64,000 bases of DNA, from positions 186,001 through 250,000 of the forward strand of contig NZ_RXFS01000003.1 of NCBI RefSeq assembly GCF_003952185.1, written 5' to 3'. This document shows, one piece after another, positions 19,095 through 28,747 of the stretch. Position 1 is the first letter of the stretch. Every line of letters starts with the position of its first letter. The position numbers and the translations under genes are program-made. Source of the stretch: Variovorax sp. 679. GTDB lineage: Bacteria; Pseudomonadota; Gammaproteobacteria; Burkholderiales; Burkholderiaceae_C. The notes under the pieces are model-generated. The model saw only the letters and a list, made by a program, of their open reading frames with translations. It ran no database searches and had not been told where the DNA came from.

Positions 19095-20264
19095 ATGAAA
19101 ATTTTTCTCGTCGGCGGTGCCTTGCGCGACCGCCTGCTGGACCGTCCGGTGTCCGACCACGACTGGCTGGTGGTCGGTGCCACCCCCGAGGAAATGGTGG
19201 CGCGCGGCTACCTGCCGGTGGGGCGCGACTTTCCGGTGTTCCTGCATCCGCAGACACGCGAGGAATACGCGCTCGCCCGCACCGAGCGCAAGAGCGCACC
19301 GGGCTATCTCGGCTTCACCGTGCACGCCGCCCCCGACGTCACGCTCGAACAAGACCTGGCGCGCCGCGACCTGACCGTCAACGCCATCGCGCTGCCGGCC
19401 GAACTGGTGAGCCCCGACGGTCGCTTCAACCCCACGCCCGAGACGCTGGCCGATCCCTTCCACGGCCAGCGCGACCTGCGCGACAAGGTGCTGCGCCATG
19501 TGACCGACGCCTTCCGCGAAGACCCGGTGCGCATCCTGCGCGTGGCGCGCTTCTCCGCCCGCTTCGACGACTTCGACGTCGCCCCCGAAACCAAGGCGCT
19601 GATGCGCGAGATGGTCGCGGCCGGCGAAGTCGATGCGCTTGTGCCGGAGCGCGTGTGGCAGGAGCTGTCGCGCGGCCTGATGGAAACACGCCCCTCGCGC
19701 ATGTTCGAGGTGCTGCGCGAATGCGGTGCGCTGTCGGTGCTGCTGCCCGAGATCGATGCCGGCGGGCGGCTGATGCAGGTGGTCGACACGAGCGCGCGGC
19801 TGAAGGCATCGCTTGCCGTGCGCTTCGCCTGCCTGACCGGCGGCCTCGGCAAGAGCACCAGGCCGGGCCTCGCTGCACTGCACGCGCTGTGCGAACGCTG
19901 GCGCGTGCCGGTGGAGATCCGCGAACTGGCCGAGGTGGTCGCGCGCGAACACACGCACATCGACGGCAGCGGCACGCTCGACGCCGCCGGGCTGGTCCGG
20001 CTGCTGGAGCGCTGCGACGCCTTCCGCAAGCCCGCGCGCTTCGCCGACGCCCTGCTGGCCCGCGAGTGCGAAGCGCGCAGCAACCCCGGCAACGACGATC
20101 CCTATCCACAGCGCCAGCGCCTGCTCGCGGCGTTGGCGACGGCAGCGGCCGTGGCCACCGACGAGGTGGCGAAAGCCGCCCTGCAATCTGGCGCAACCGG
20201 TCCGAAGATCGGCGAGGCCATCCACCACGCGCGCGTCGAAGCCGTCGCGGCATCGCTGGCCTGA
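19095..20264 (+). CDS. cca: CCA tRNA nucleotidyltransferase
   Basis: Cca adds or repairs the 3' CCA end of tRNAs without a template. The 389-residue protein has the class II signature G-G-A-L-R-D-R-L-L-D-R-P-V-S-D-H-D-W at its start, the catalytic carboxylates of D-H-D, the sequence R-R-D-L-T-V-N-A, and F-R-E-D-P-V-R-I-L-R-V-A-R-F in the neck. The ATG at 19095 is chosen because the signature begins right after it; the frame is open upstream but has no family similarity there. A C-terminal HD-like part is present (A-R-E-H-T-H-I), though shorter than the E. coli form. Confidence 0.97.
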   Translation: MKIFLVGGALRDRLLDRPVSDHDWLVVGATPEEMVARGYLPVGRDFPVFLHPQTREEYALARTERKSAPGYLGFTVHAAPDVTLEQDLARRDLTVNAIALPAELVSPDGRFNPTPETLADPFHGQRDLRDKVLRHVTDAFREDPVRILRVARFSARFDDFDVAPETKALMREMVAAGEVDALVPERVWQELSRGLMETRPSRMFEVLRECGALSVLLPEIDAGGRLMQVVDTSARLKASLAVRFACLTGGLGKSTRPGLAALHALCERWRVPVEIRELAEVVAREHTHIDGSGTLDAAGLVRLLERCDAFRKPARFADALLARECEARSNPGNDDPYPQRQRLLAALATAAAVATDEVAKAALQSGATGPKIGEAIHHARVEAVAASLA

Positions 20265-20345
20265 GCCGCCCGAGCCTGAAGACTGCCCGCCGGGGCATGA
20301 CTTCTGGCACTTCCCCGGGCAGACCCCGTCGCTAGCATCGACCGG

Positions 20346-22208
20346 GTGAATGCCACCGCGCCGAAGCCGTCACGCGAATCCACCGACTTCCCTCTCCCGA
20401 CGGGGCCGGACGAACTGGCCCTGCGCGTGCTGCGCGAGCACGTGGCCTCTGTGTACGCGGCCTACAACGCCTCGGTGTTCGTGCACTTCGGCCTGGGCGC
20501 CGCGCTCGGCACGGCCATGTACGTGCACGAGCCGCGCACGTGGATCCTGGTCTGGATGGCTGTGCATCTCTCGCTCGGCCTGTTCCTGTTTCTCATGCCG
20601 CGCTGGCATTCGGGGGTGCCGCTCGCCGACACCACGCGCTGGGCGCGCCGGCACTCGCGCACCGTCACGGCCGTGGGCGCGGCCATGGCCAGTGCGCCGA
20701 TGCTCTTCATCTCGTCCGACGATCTGCCCGTGACCTCGGTGGTGACGGTGGTCGTCATCGGCAGCTGCGCGCGCGCCATGCAGCTGCTGTGGCCGCTCAA
20801 GCCCGCGCTGTACGGCTACACCCTGCCGATGATGCTGAGCCTGATCACCGTGCTCGCCTGGCAGGGCGACGCCATGCACTTCTTCCTCGCGCTGTTCAGC
20901 CTCGGCTACCTGCTGTTCACGCTGCGCGTGGGCAACCAGCAGCACAGGCTGCTGACCGACTCGCTGGTGCTGCGCTTCGAGAACGAGGCGCTGGCCGGGC
21001 AGCTCGGCAGGCAGATCGCCGCCGCGGAGCGCGCCAGCGCGGAGAAGACGCGCTTCCTCGCCACCGCGAGCCACGACCTGCGCCAGCCGCTGCATGCCAT
21101 CGCGCTCTTCGGCGCCGCGCTGGAAAACGAGCTGCGCGAACACCACGGGGGACGCAACGCCCGGCAGCTGATGCGCGCGGTGAACGCGCTGGGCAACTCG
21201 CTCGACACCATGCTCGACGTGTCGCGCCTCGACGCAGGGGTGGTCACGCCCGCCATCGGCCCCGTGCCGCTCGATGCGCTGTTCCGCTCGCTCAACCACA
21301 TGTTCGCGGCGCGGGCCGAGCAACGGCAGCTTCAGCTGCGGGTGCACGCCAGCGGCCTGTGGGTGCGCAGCGACGCGCAATTGCTGTACCGCATGCTCTC
21401 GAACCTCGTCGACAACGCATTGAAGTACACGGTACGCGGCGGCGTCTCGGTGCGGGCACGCACGCGCGGCGACATGGTGTGGATCGAGGTGGTCGACACC
21501 GGCATCGGCATCGCGCCCGAGCAGCAGGAGCGCGTGTTCGAGGAGTACTACCAGGTGCACAACCCGGGCCGCGATCGCACGCAGGGCCTGGGCATCGGCC
21601 TCTCTATCGTGCAGCGGCTGTCCCAGCTGCTGTGGCATCCGGTGCAGCTGAAGTCGCGCCCGGGCCGCGGCAGCCGCTTCCGCCTGCGGCTGCCCGCCGC
21701 GACGCAGGCCGAAGCCGGAGTCGAGACGATGCCTCCCGCCACCGGCCTGGCCAGCCCTTTCGTCACCGGGGCAATGCCCGATCCGGCTCGCACCATCCAC
21801 GCGCCTCATGCGGCACGCGGGCGCATCCTGCTGATCGACGACGAGGCGGAAGTCCGCGAGGCCATGACCGGCTTCTTCCGGGCCCATGGCCTCACCGTGG
21901 ACACGGCGGCCGGCGAAGCCGAGGCCGCCGAGCTGCTCGCCCGGCCCGAGGCACGGGAGCATCCCTTCACGCTGCTGGTGTGCGACTACCGCCTCGCCAA
22001 CGGCGACAACGGCCTCGACGTGGGCCAGCGGCTGCAGCGCCGCTTCGACCTGCAGGCGCCGCTGCTGCTGGTAACCGGCGAGACCTCGCCCGAGCGCCTG
22101 CAGCGCGTGCGCGCCTCGGGCGTGCCGGTGCTGTTCAAGCCGGTGAGCGCGGCGGCCCTGCTGGGCGCGCTCGCGGAGCTGGCGCCGGAGACATCGCCCG
22201 CCCACTGA
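20346..22208 (+). CDS. hybrid sensor histidine kinase with C-terminal receiver
   Basis: This 620-residue inner-membrane sensor kinase starts with GTG. About five transmembrane helices fill residues 30-195 without a clear periplasmic sensor domain. A short coiled coil leads to the HisKA domain with phospho-His in A-S-H-D-L-R-Q-P-L-H. The ATPase domain follows (N-box N-L-V-D-N-A-L-K-Y-T, D-T-G-I-G-I-A, G-L-G-I-G-L-S-I-V), and then a receiver domain (I-L-L-I-D-D-E, with phospho-Asp in L-L-V-C-D-Y-R-L). No cognate DNA-binding regulator is adjacent, so its output partner is elsewhere. The trehalose operon lies 79 bp downstream. Confidence 0.95.
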   Translation: MNATAPKPSRESTDFPLPTGPDELALRVLREHVASVYAAYNASVFVHFGLGAALGTAMYVHEPRTWILVWMAVHLSLGLFLFLMPRWHSGVPLADTTRWARRHSRTVTAVGAAMASAPMLFISSDDLPVTSVVTVVVIGSCARAMQLLWPLKPALYGYTLPMMLSLITVLAWQGDAMHFFLALFSLGYLLFTLRVGNQQHRLLTDSLVLRFENEALAGQLGRQIAAAERASAEKTRFLATASHDLRQPLHAIALFGAALENELREHHGGRNARQLMRAVNALGNSLDTMLDVSRLDAGVVTPAIGPVPLDALFRSLNHMFAARAEQRQLQLRVHASGLWVRSDAQLLYRMLSNLVDNALKYTVRGGVSVRARTRGDMVWIEVVDTGIGIAPEQQERVFEEYYQVHNPGRDRTQGLGIGLSIVQRLSQLLWHPVQLKSRPGRGSRFRLRLPAATQAEAGVETMPPATGLASPFVTGAMPDPARTIHAPHAARGRILLIDDEAEVREAMTGFFRAHGLTVDTAAGEAEAAELLARPEAREHPFTLLVCDYRLANGDNGLDVGQRLQRRFDLQAPLLLVTGETSPERLQRVRASGVPVLFKPVSAAALLGALAELAPETSPAH

Positions 22209-22287
22209 GCCGGCCCCGGGGAGGCCCCCGGCAGATTGGGCTTTCGCCGACAAGCGCCGCGCGCGGTGCGTGTTAAGGTTTTCCCCG

Positions 22288-23085
22288 ATGCCAAAGTCCT
22301 CCAGCAACTCGCAGTTGCCTCCTCCGTTGGGCCGGGACGCAGCCCTCTTCCTCGACTTCGACGGTACGCTGGTCGGGCTCGCGCCCACGCCCGAAGCCAT
22401 CGAGATCCCGCCTGCCCTCGTGCCCCTGCTGGCCGACCTGCGCGACCAGCTCGGCGGCGCGCTCGCCGTGGTGTCGGGCCGCCAGATCGACTCCATCGAC
22501 CGCTTTCTCGCCCCCCTGCGGCTGCCCGCGGCCGGCGAGCACGGCGTGCAGCGCCGCGACGCCGCCGGCCACATGCAGGAACAGCGCGCGCCCGAGCTCG
22601 CGCCCATCCTCGACATCGCCAACGAGCTCGCGCGCGTGCACGAAGGCCTTCTGGTCGAGCGCAAGCATGCCGCCATCGCCCTGCACTACCGGCTCGCGCC
22701 GCAGCTCGAGGCGGTGTGCCGCGACGCGATGTCGCGCGCCATCGAAAACCATCCGCAGCTCGAACTGATGCACGGCAAGTTCGTGTTCGAGGTGAAGCCC
22801 GCGGGCATCAACAAGGGCATTGCCATCGACGCCTTCATGGCCGAGGCGCCGTTCGCCGGCCGCATGCCGGTCTTTCTCGGCGACGACACCACCGACGAAA
22901 GCGGCTTTGCCGTGGTGCAGCCGCGCGGCGGCATCGCGGTCAAGGTCGGCTCCGGGCCGAGCCTGGCGCTGCACAGGCTCGAGTCGCCGCGCGCCGTCTA
23001 CGAATGGCTGGTGCAGTCGCGCGACGCGCTCGCGGCGAAACGCGCCACAGGAACCACCCAGGAATCACCGAGGAGCCCCCGATGA
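22288..23085 (+). CDS. otsB: trehalose-6-phosphate phosphatase
   Basis: OtsB dephosphorylates trehalose-6-phosphate to trehalose, a compatible solute. The 265-residue protein has HAD phosphatase motifs: F-L-D-F-D-G-T-L (nucleophile Asp), a Ser in V-V-S-G-R-Q, K-P-A-G-I-N-K-G and G-D-D-T-T-D-E. A GTG six codons upstream is possible, but the ATG at 22288 is better placed. It is the first gene of a tightly overlapped operon: its TGA overlaps the ATG of the GH15 gene as ATGA, implying translational coupling. Confidence 0.95.
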   Translation: MPKSSSNSQLPPPLGRDAALFLDFDGTLVGLAPTPEAIEIPPALVPLLADLRDQLGGALAVVSGRQIDSIDRFLAPLRLPAAGEHGVQRRDAAGHMQEQRAPELAPILDIANELARVHEGLLVERKHAAIALHYRLAPQLEAVCRDAMSRAIENHPQLELMHGKFVFEVKPAGINKGIAIDAFMAEAPFAGRMPVFLGDDTTDESGFAVVQPRGGIAVKVGSGPSLALHRLESPRAVYEWLVQSRDALAAKRATGTTQESPRSPR

Positions 23086-24938
23086 GCGAACAACAACTGC
23101 CGGTGGCGCCCGAAGGCGGCGCCGCCCCCGGTACGCGCGGCTTCGCGCCGCACGCCGAGCCTTCGCTCAACGTCGGCGTGATCGGCAACTGCGCCTACAG
23201 CGCGCTCATCGACTCGCGCGGCCGCGCCGTGTGGTGCTGCCTGCCGCGCTTCGACGGCGACCCGGTCTTCAACGCCCTGCTGCACCCCGGCGAGGATGCG
23301 GGCGCGTGGAGCATCGACATCGAGGACTTCGCCGAGGCCAAGCAGTGGTACGAGCCGAACACCGCCGTGCTGCGCACGCAGCTCTTCGACAGCGCGGGCC
23401 AGGGCATCGAGATAACCGATTTCGCGCCGCGCTTCTACAGCCGCTCGCGCTACTTCCGCCCGCTGATGATCGTGCGCCGCGTGCGGCCGATCGCCGGCGC
23501 GCCGCGCATCCGCGTCTCGCTCGACCCGCGCTTCCAGTGGGGCGCCTCGGAGCCGGTGGAGGTCACGCGCGGCAGCAACCACATCCGCTACGTGGGGCCC
23601 GACGTGACACTGCGGCTGAACACCGATGCGTCGATCTCGCACATTCTTTCGCGCCAACCCTTCGTGCTCTCGCGCGAATACAACTTCATGTTCGGCGTGG
23701 ACGAGACGCTGATGGACGGCATCGCCGACACCGCGCGCCGCTTCGAGCAGGAGACCATCTCCTACTGGCGCACCTGGAGCAAGCGCCTGGCGATTCCCTT
23801 CGAGTACCAGGACGCGGTGATCCGCGCGGCCATCACGCTGAAGCTCTCGCTGTATGAAGACACGGGCGCCATCGTCGCGGCCATGACCACCAGCATCCCC
23901 GAGGCGCCGGGCAGCCAGCGCAACTGGGACTACCGCTACTGCTGGCTGCGCGACGCCTTCTTCGTGGTGCGCGCGCTCAACTCGCTCAGCGAGGTGGGCA
24001 CCATGGAGGACTACCTGCGCTGGCTGGGCAATGTGGTGATCGGCTCGCACGGCGAGCACATCCAGCCGCTCTACGGCATCGGGCTGGAGCGCGAGCTGCC
24101 GGAGTCCTTCGTCGACGGCCTGCCGGGCTACCGGGGCATGGGCCCGGTGCGCGTGGGCAACCAGGCGCAGGAGCACTTCCAGCACGACGTGTACGGCAAC
24201 ATCGTGCTCGGCGCGGCACAGGCCTTCCACGACCACCGGCTGCTCAGCCGCGCGGGGCTGGCGGAGTTTCCGCACCTCGAGGCGGTGGGCGAGCGCGCGG
24301 TGAGCGTCTACGGCACGCCCGACGCCGGCATGTGGGAGCTGCGCACCCGCGCCCGCGTGCACACCAGCTCGGCGCTGATGAGCTGGGCCGCCTGCGACCG
24401 GCTCTGCAAGATCGCCCGCGCGCTGGGGCTGCCAGAGCGTTCCGCCTACTGGCACGGCCACGCCGCCCGCATGAAGGAGGAGATCCTCGCCAAGTCGTGG
24501 TGCGAGGAGCGCCAGGCCTTCGCCGAGAGCTTCGGCGGACACGAGCTCGACGCGAGCATCCTGCTGATGGTGGAAGTGGGCCTGATCGACGCGCGCGACC
24601 CGCGCTTCATCTCCACCGTCGACGCGATGGAGAAGTCGCTGTGCGACGGCCCCTACATGCGCCGCTACGAGGCGGCCGACGACTTCGGCAAGCCCGAGAC
24701 CGCCTTCAACATCTGCACCTTCTGGCGCATCGACGCGCTGGCCAAGATCGGCCGCAAGGCCGAGGCGCGACAGATCTTCGAGACCATGCTCGCGGCGCGC
24801 AACCCGCTTGGCCTGCTGTCCGAAGACACGCACCCGGTCACGGGCGAGATGTGGGGCAACTTTCCGCAGACCTATTCGATGGTCGGCATCATCAACGCGG
24901 CCGTGCGACTGTCCGCCCCCTGGGATTCCGCCATATGA
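23082..24938 (+). CDS. glycoside hydrolase family 15 protein (glucoamylase/trehalase-like)
   Basis: This 618-residue GH15 enzyme has an N-terminal beta-sandwich domain (N-C-A-Y-S-A-L-I-D-S-R-G-R-A-V-W-C) and an (alpha/alpha)6 catalytic barrel with N-W-D-Y-R-Y-C-W-L-R-D-A. The probable catalytic acid is the Glu in K-P-E-T-A-F-N-I-C-T-F-W. Members hydrolyse terminal alpha-glucosyl bonds; some of this group are trehalases. Its place between otsB and otsA, with 4-base overlaps on both sides, makes a trehalose-related role likely. It could set trehalose turnover, though the exact substrate cannot be read from sequence. Confidence 0.95.
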   Translation: MSEQQLPVAPEGGAAPGTRGFAPHAEPSLNVGVIGNCAYSALIDSRGRAVWCCLPRFDGDPVFNALLHPGEDAGAWSIDIEDFAEAKQWYEPNTAVLRTQLFDSAGQGIEITDFAPRFYSRSRYFRPLMIVRRVRPIAGAPRIRVSLDPRFQWGASEPVEVTRGSNHIRYVGPDVTLRLNTDASISHILSRQPFVLSREYNFMFGVDETLMDGIADTARRFEQETISYWRTWSKRLAIPFEYQDAVIRAAITLKLSLYEDTGAIVAAMTTSIPEAPGSQRNWDYRYCWLRDAFFVVRALNSLSEVGTMEDYLRWLGNVVIGSHGEHIQPLYGIGLERELPESFVDGLPGYRGMGPVRVGNQAQEHFQHDVYGNIVLGAAQAFHDHRLLSRAGLAEFPHLEAVGERAVSVYGTPDAGMWELRTRARVHTSSALMSWAACDRLCKIARALGLPERSAYWHGHAARMKEEILAKSWCEERQAFAESFGGHELDASILLMVEVGLIDARDPRFISTVDAMEKSLCDGPYMRRYEAADDFGKPETAFNICTFWRIDALAKIGRKAEARQIFETMLAARNPLGLLSEDTHPVTGEMWGNFPQTYSMVGIINAAVRLSAPWDSAI

Positions 24939-26320
24939 GCCGTCTCGTCGTCATTTCGAACCGCGTGGCCGATCCGCGCAAGCCGGCCGCCGGCGGCCTG
25001 GCCGTTGCGCTCGGCGAGAGCCTGCAGCAAAGCGGCGGCCTGTGGTTCGGCTGGAGCGGGCAGATCATCGAGGGCGGCCCGACCGGCGAGGGCGAGCTGC
25101 ACAGGCAGCAGGCCGGCAAGGTCACGCTCGCCACCATCGACCTGAGCCGCGAGGACCACGACAGCTACTACCTGGGCTACAGCAACGACGTGCTCTGGCC
25201 GGTGTTCCACAACCGGCTCGACCTGGCGCACTTCGACGCCGGCTTCGTGGGCGGCTACCGGCGCGTGAACCAGCTGTTCGCGCGCAAGCTGCTGCCGCTG
25301 CTGAAGGACGACGACATCATCTGGGTGCACGACTACCACCTGATCCCGCTGGCGGCCGAACTGCGCGCCATGGGCTGCAGGCAGCGCATCGGCTTCTTCC
25401 TGCACATTCCGCTGCCGCCGCAGATCATCACCGCGGCCATTCCGCAGCATGAATGGCTGATGCGCTCGCTGTTCTCGTACGACCTGATCGGCTTCCAGGC
25501 GCAGCAGGACGTGCAGCACTTCGAGCACTACGTGCGCAACGAGGCGCACGGCGAGTACCTGGGCAACGACATGTACCGCGCCTACGGGCAGACGGTGCGA
25601 AGCGCGGCCTTTCCCATCGGCATCGATGTCGACGAATTCGCGGCGCTCACGCATGCGAAGGAATCGCGCGACATGTACGAGACGATGAAGCGCGAGTATT
25701 CGCAGCGCCGGCTGCTGCTGGGCATCGACCGGCTCGACTATTCGAAGGGCATTCCGCAGCGCGTGCGCTCGTTCCGCGAGCTGCTGGCCAACTACCCCGA
25801 GAACCGGCGCAGCGCCACGCTGATCCAGATCGCCTCGCCCACGCGCGAGACGGTCGATGCATATGCCGACATCCGGCGCGAGCTCGAATCGCTGTGCGGC
25901 GCCATCAACGGCGACTACGGCGAGCTCGACTGGATGCCCGTGCGCTACATCCACCGCATGGTGGCGCGCAAGCGCGTGCCGGGGCTGTGCCGCGCGGCGG
26001 CCGTGGGGCTGGTGACTCCGCTGCGCGACGGCATGAACCTCGTCGCCAAGGAGTACATCGCGGCGCAGGACCCGGCCGATCCGGGCGTGCTGGTGCTGTC
26101 GCGCTTCGCGGGGGCGGCCGAGCAGCTGAAGGAAGCGCTGCTGGTGAATCCCTACGACACGCACGGCACGGCGGAGACGGTGCAGCAGGCGCTGCAGATG
26201 CCGCTGGAGGAGCGGCGCGAGCGGCACCAGAAGCTGCTGTCGCGCATCCGCGAGCAGGACATCCACTGGTGGCGGCGCAGCTTCCTGGAAGCGCTGCGCG
26301 AGGCGGCCAGCGAGCGCTGA
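24935..26320 (+). CDS. otsA: alpha,alpha-trehalose-phosphate synthase (UDP-forming)
   Basis: OtsA joins UDP-glucose and glucose-6-phosphate to give trehalose-6-phosphate. The 461-residue GT20 protein starts with [10 protein letters not shown] and has [17 protein letters not shown], the phosphate-binding D-R-L-D-Y-S-K-G and [13 protein letters not shown]. Length and motifs are standard. Its ATG overlaps the GH15 stop (ATGA). Together with otsB upstream, the operon has both steps of the OtsA-OtsB pathway. No osmotic promoter was identified. Confidence 0.97.
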   Translation: MSRLVVISNRVADPRKPAAGGLAVALGESLQQSGGLWFGWSGQIIEGGPTGEGELHRQQAGKVTLATIDLSREDHDSYYLGYSNDVLWPVFHNRLDLAHFDAGFVGGYRRVNQLFARKLLPLLKDDDIIWVHDYHLIPLAAELRAMGCRQRIGFFLHIPLPPQIITAAIPQHEWLMRSLFSYDLIGFQAQQDVQHFEHYVRNEAHGEYLGNDMYRAYGQTVRSAAFPIGIDVDEFAALTHAKESRDMYETMKREYSQRRLLLGIDRLDYSKGIPQRVRSFRELLANYPENRRSATLIQIASPTRETVDAYADIRRELESLCGAINGDYGELDWMPVRYIHRMVARKRVPGLCRAAAVGLVTPLRDGMNLVAKEYIAAQDPADPGVLVLSRFAGAAEQLKEALLVNPYDTHGTAETVQQALQMPLEERRERHQKLLSRIREQDIHWWRRSFLEALREAASER

Positions 26321-26332
26321 GCCCCTCGCCAG

Positions 26333-26674
26333 CTACCAGCCGGTCAGCAGCCGCACGAACCGCATCACGGGCCGTGCCTCCGCGGCAGCGGCCCTGGAAG
26401 CCCGCTGCACGGCCTGCGGCCCGTGCACCCGGAGATGCACCGGCGTCAGCGCCGACACCTCTATCCAGCCGCCGTGCGGCAGCCGGTGCACGTCGCCTTC
26501 CTCGAGCGGCGTCTCGGTCATGAACACGGTCTCGCCGAGCCAGCCGGGCGGCGAGACCACGCGGGCGCGGCCCTCGGCCAGCTGGAGCCATGTTCCGGCA
26601 TCGACCGAAATGCGCAGGGACTGGCCGGGTTCGAGAACGATGGAATCGGGCGCTTGGGAGAGGGTGGTGATCAT
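26333..26674 (-). CDS. DUF2917-like small protein
   Basis: From the start M-I-T-T-L-S-Q-A this is 113 residues. A strand pattern V-L-E-P-G-Q-S-L-R-I ... G-T-W-L-Q-L-A-E-G-R-A-R-V resembles the DUF2917 cupin-like fold, more distantly than the protein at 12570. The C-terminus is basic and Ala-rich. A 20-codon upstream extension is open, but its start is not supported by a ribosome site. It is divergent from a MocR regulator whose operator-like repeats lie between the two genes, so it is the likely target. The function is unknown. Confidence 0.6.
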   Translation of the reverse strand: MITTLSQAPDSIVLEPGQSLRISVDAGTWLQLAEGRARVVSPPGWLGETVFMTETPLEEGDVHRLPHGGWIEVSALTPVHLRVHGPQAVQRASRAAAAEARPVMRFVRLLTGW

Positions 26675-26749
26675 GGCGAACCTCGGATGAACGTGGGTAC
26701 ATCGTAGGAATCCGGCCGCCCGAAAAACAGGCACACGCCATGGCTATTG

Positions 26750-26814
26750 CGACCGTAACAGCCGAGCCGAAAAGGCATCTGTTATGGTCGTTTTCCCATT
26801 CAACTGCATCTGTT
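26750..26814. promoter_or_regulatory. operator-like inverted and direct repeats of the MocR regulator
   Basis: CGACCGTAACAG (26750-26761) is mirrored by CTGTTATGGTCG (26779-26790), matching at 11 of 12 positions with a 17-base spacer. GCATCTGTT also occurs twice (26775-26783 and 26806-26814), 31 bp apart, about three helical turns. MocR/PdxR-type regulators usually bind such repeated half-sites between divergent genes. The assignment to this regulator is inferred. Confidence 0.45.
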
Positions 26815-26846
26815 TTCGGATGCCCGATGCGGGGAACATCAACCCC

Positions 26847-28313
26847 ATGGACTCGCTACCGCTCTACCGCCAGCTCTCCGCGCACTACGTGGACGCGATC
26901 CACACCGGCTCGCTCAAGCAGGGCGACAAGCTGCCATCGCTGCGCAGCCTGATGCGGCTGCACGACATCAGCCTGTCGACCGCGCTGCAGGTCTGCCGCG
27001 CCATGGAGAGCGACGGCTGGGTCGAGGCGCGCGACCGCTCGGGGTACTTCGTGCGCCGGCCCCAGCGGCTGGCCATCGCGCCGATGGAAGAGCCGGTGGC
27101 CGACGTGCCGCCCGACCCCGCGCAGTTCGTCAGCATGCGCACGCGCATGGCCAACTTCATGGCGCGTGGCCGGCACACCGGGGTGAAGCTCAACTTCGCC
27201 ATCGCCCGCGCGGCGCCCGAGCTGTATCCCGCCGAGGCCCTGCGCAACTCGATGACGCGCGCGCTGCGCCAGCGGCCCGAGCTGCTGACCACCTCCTCGT
27301 CGCAGAAGGGCCACGAGCAGTTCCGCGAGGCCGTGGCGCAGCGCAGCCTGCGCATCGGCATGACGGTGCCGCCCGACGAGGTGCTCGTCACCAACGGCTG
27401 CATCGAGGCGCTGAACCTCGCGCTGCGCGCCATCGCCAAGCCTGGCGACACCGTGGCCGTGGAATCGCCCACCTTCTACGGCCTGCTGCAGGTGCTCGAA
27501 AGCCTGGGCCTGCGCGCGCTGGAGATCCCGACCAGCCCGCAGACCGGCATCTCGCTGGAAGCGCTCGACCTCGCCATCCACACCTACGACGACATCAAGG
27601 CCGTGGTGGTGGTGCCGCACCTGCAGAACCCCATCGGCAGCGTGATGCCCGACAGCCACAAGCAGCGGCTGGCGCACCTGTGCGAGAGCCACGGCATCGC
27701 AGTCGTCGAGGACGACACCTACAGCGACCTCGTGGAAGCCGACGCGCCGCTGCGCGCCCTGAAGTCGTGGGACCGCACGGGCAACGTGATCTATTGCGCC
27801 TCGCTGCACAAGGTGCTGGCGCCGGGGCTGCGGCTGGGCTGGATCACCGCCGGGCGCTGGCACGCGCAGGTGGAGATGCTCAAGTACGCGCAGACCCGCA
27901 ACAACGAGGCGCTGGCGCAGATCGCCGCGGGCGAGTTCATCGCGGGAGGTGGCTACGACCGCCACCTGCGCCGGCTGCGCGAGCGGCTGCACGAGCAGCG
28001 CGACCAGACGGCGGATGCCATCGCCAGGTACTTTCCCGCCGGCACGCGGCTGAATCTGCCGCGCGGGGGGCTGCAGCTGTGGGTCGAACTGCCGGGGCAG
28101 CGCTCGTCGGTGGACGTGTTCGACGCCGCGCTGCGCGAGCACATGCTGGTGGCGCCGGGGGCGCAGTTCTCGAATTCGGGGCGCTTCGACAACTACCTGC
28201 GCATCAACTGCGGCTGGCCGTATTCGAAGGCGGTGGATGCCGGGCTGCGGCGGCTGGGCGAGATCGTGTCGGCCGCTCGGCCACGCGGCCAGGGCCCTGT
28301 TCAGACGATGTAG
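26847..28313 (+). CDS. MocR-type GntR regulator with PLP aminotransferase domain
   Basis: This is a 488-residue chimeric regulator. Residues 1-75 form a GntR winged helix (L-K-Q-G-D-K-L-P-S-L-R-S-L), followed by a class I aminotransferase-like domain with the Schiff-base Lys in C-A-S-L-H-K-V-L-A-P-G. MocR proteins use PLP or amino-acid adducts as effectors and activate or repress a divergent gene. The start at 26847 has GGGGA ten bases upstream; ATGs at 26820 and 26784 are possible, but the latter lies inside the operator repeats. The gene end overlaps the convergent DUF1877 gene by 13 bases. Confidence 0.93.
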   Translation: MDSLPLYRQLSAHYVDAIHTGSLKQGDKLPSLRSLMRLHDISLSTALQVCRAMESDGWVEARDRSGYFVRRPQRLAIAPMEEPVADVPPDPAQFVSMRTRMANFMARGRHTGVKLNFAIARAAPELYPAEALRNSMTRALRQRPELLTTSSSQKGHEQFREAVAQRSLRIGMTVPPDEVLVTNGCIEALNLALRAIAKPGDTVAVESPTFYGLLQVLESLGLRALEIPTSPQTGISLEALDLAIHTYDDIKAVVVVPHLQNPIGSVMPDSHKQRLAHLCESHGIAVVEDDTYSDLVEADAPLRALKSWDRTGNVIYCASLHKVLAPGLRLGWITAGRWHAQVEMLKYAQTRNNEALAQIAAGEFIAGGGYDRHLRRLRERLHEQRDQTADAIARYFPAGTRLNLPRGGLQLWVELPGQRSSVDVFDAALREHMLVAPGAQFSNSGRFDNYLRINCGWPYSKAVDAGLRRLGEIVSAARPRGQGPVQTM

Positions 28314-28747
28314 AACACCACGGCGTCGCGCCTCGACGCCGCGCCGGCGAAGAAGCGCTTCACGCCTTCCATGAATTCCGCGAGGTCCTGTGCGCCGTCC
28401 CGCCAGACCTTGGCCCAGTACAGCTCGTCGAACTTCGCCGGCTCGCCCGTGAAGCGGCCCACGAGCTCCGCCACGTCGTGCTGTGCGAGCCGGGCGGCCG
28501 CGCGCTCCACGTGGGCGGCCGTGAGGTAGATGCAGCCCAGCCCGTCGGTGCCGTCGAGCTCCTCGCCATCGACCGCCTCGGGCATCAGCGTGCGAACCAC
28601 GTCCCAGGCCTGCTCCACCGTCTGGCTGTCGTGCGGGCCGCCCTGCGCGGCGGGCGAATGCAGAAAGCCCGAGACGGTGGACGGATCGATCACCAGCGCG
28701 CGCAGCCGGTAGCGGTCCAGGGCGTAGAAGGCGGCGCCGATGCTCAT
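28301..28747 (-). CDS. DUF1877 (YfbM-like) family protein
   Basis: This 148-residue cytoplasmic protein matches the DUF1877 pattern: an M-S-I-G-A-A-F-Y-A-L start, a W-D-V-V-R-T-L-M helix, G-C-I-Y-L-T-A-A-H-V, and F-D-E-L-Y-W ending in V-V-F-Y-I-V. The family's role is not established; it is a frequent bystander beside other conflict or regulatory genes. Its ATG overlaps the stop of the upstream TM2/TPR gene (ATGA), so the two form one transcription unit. Confidence 0.8.
   Translation of the reverse strand: MSIGAAFYALDRYRLRALVIDPSTVSGFLHSPAAQGGPHDSQTVEQAWDVVRTLMPEAVDGEELDGTDGLGCIYLTAAHVERAAARLAQHDVAELVGRFTGEPAKFDELYWAKVWRDGAQDLAEFMEGVKRFFAGAASRRDAVVFYIV

Noticed and set aside
22236..24938. 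A single 900-codon frame that would fuse an upstream segment to the GH15 protein
   Set aside because: Its first 282 codons overlap otsB in another frame and have no similarity to any family; the GH15 gene starts at 23082.
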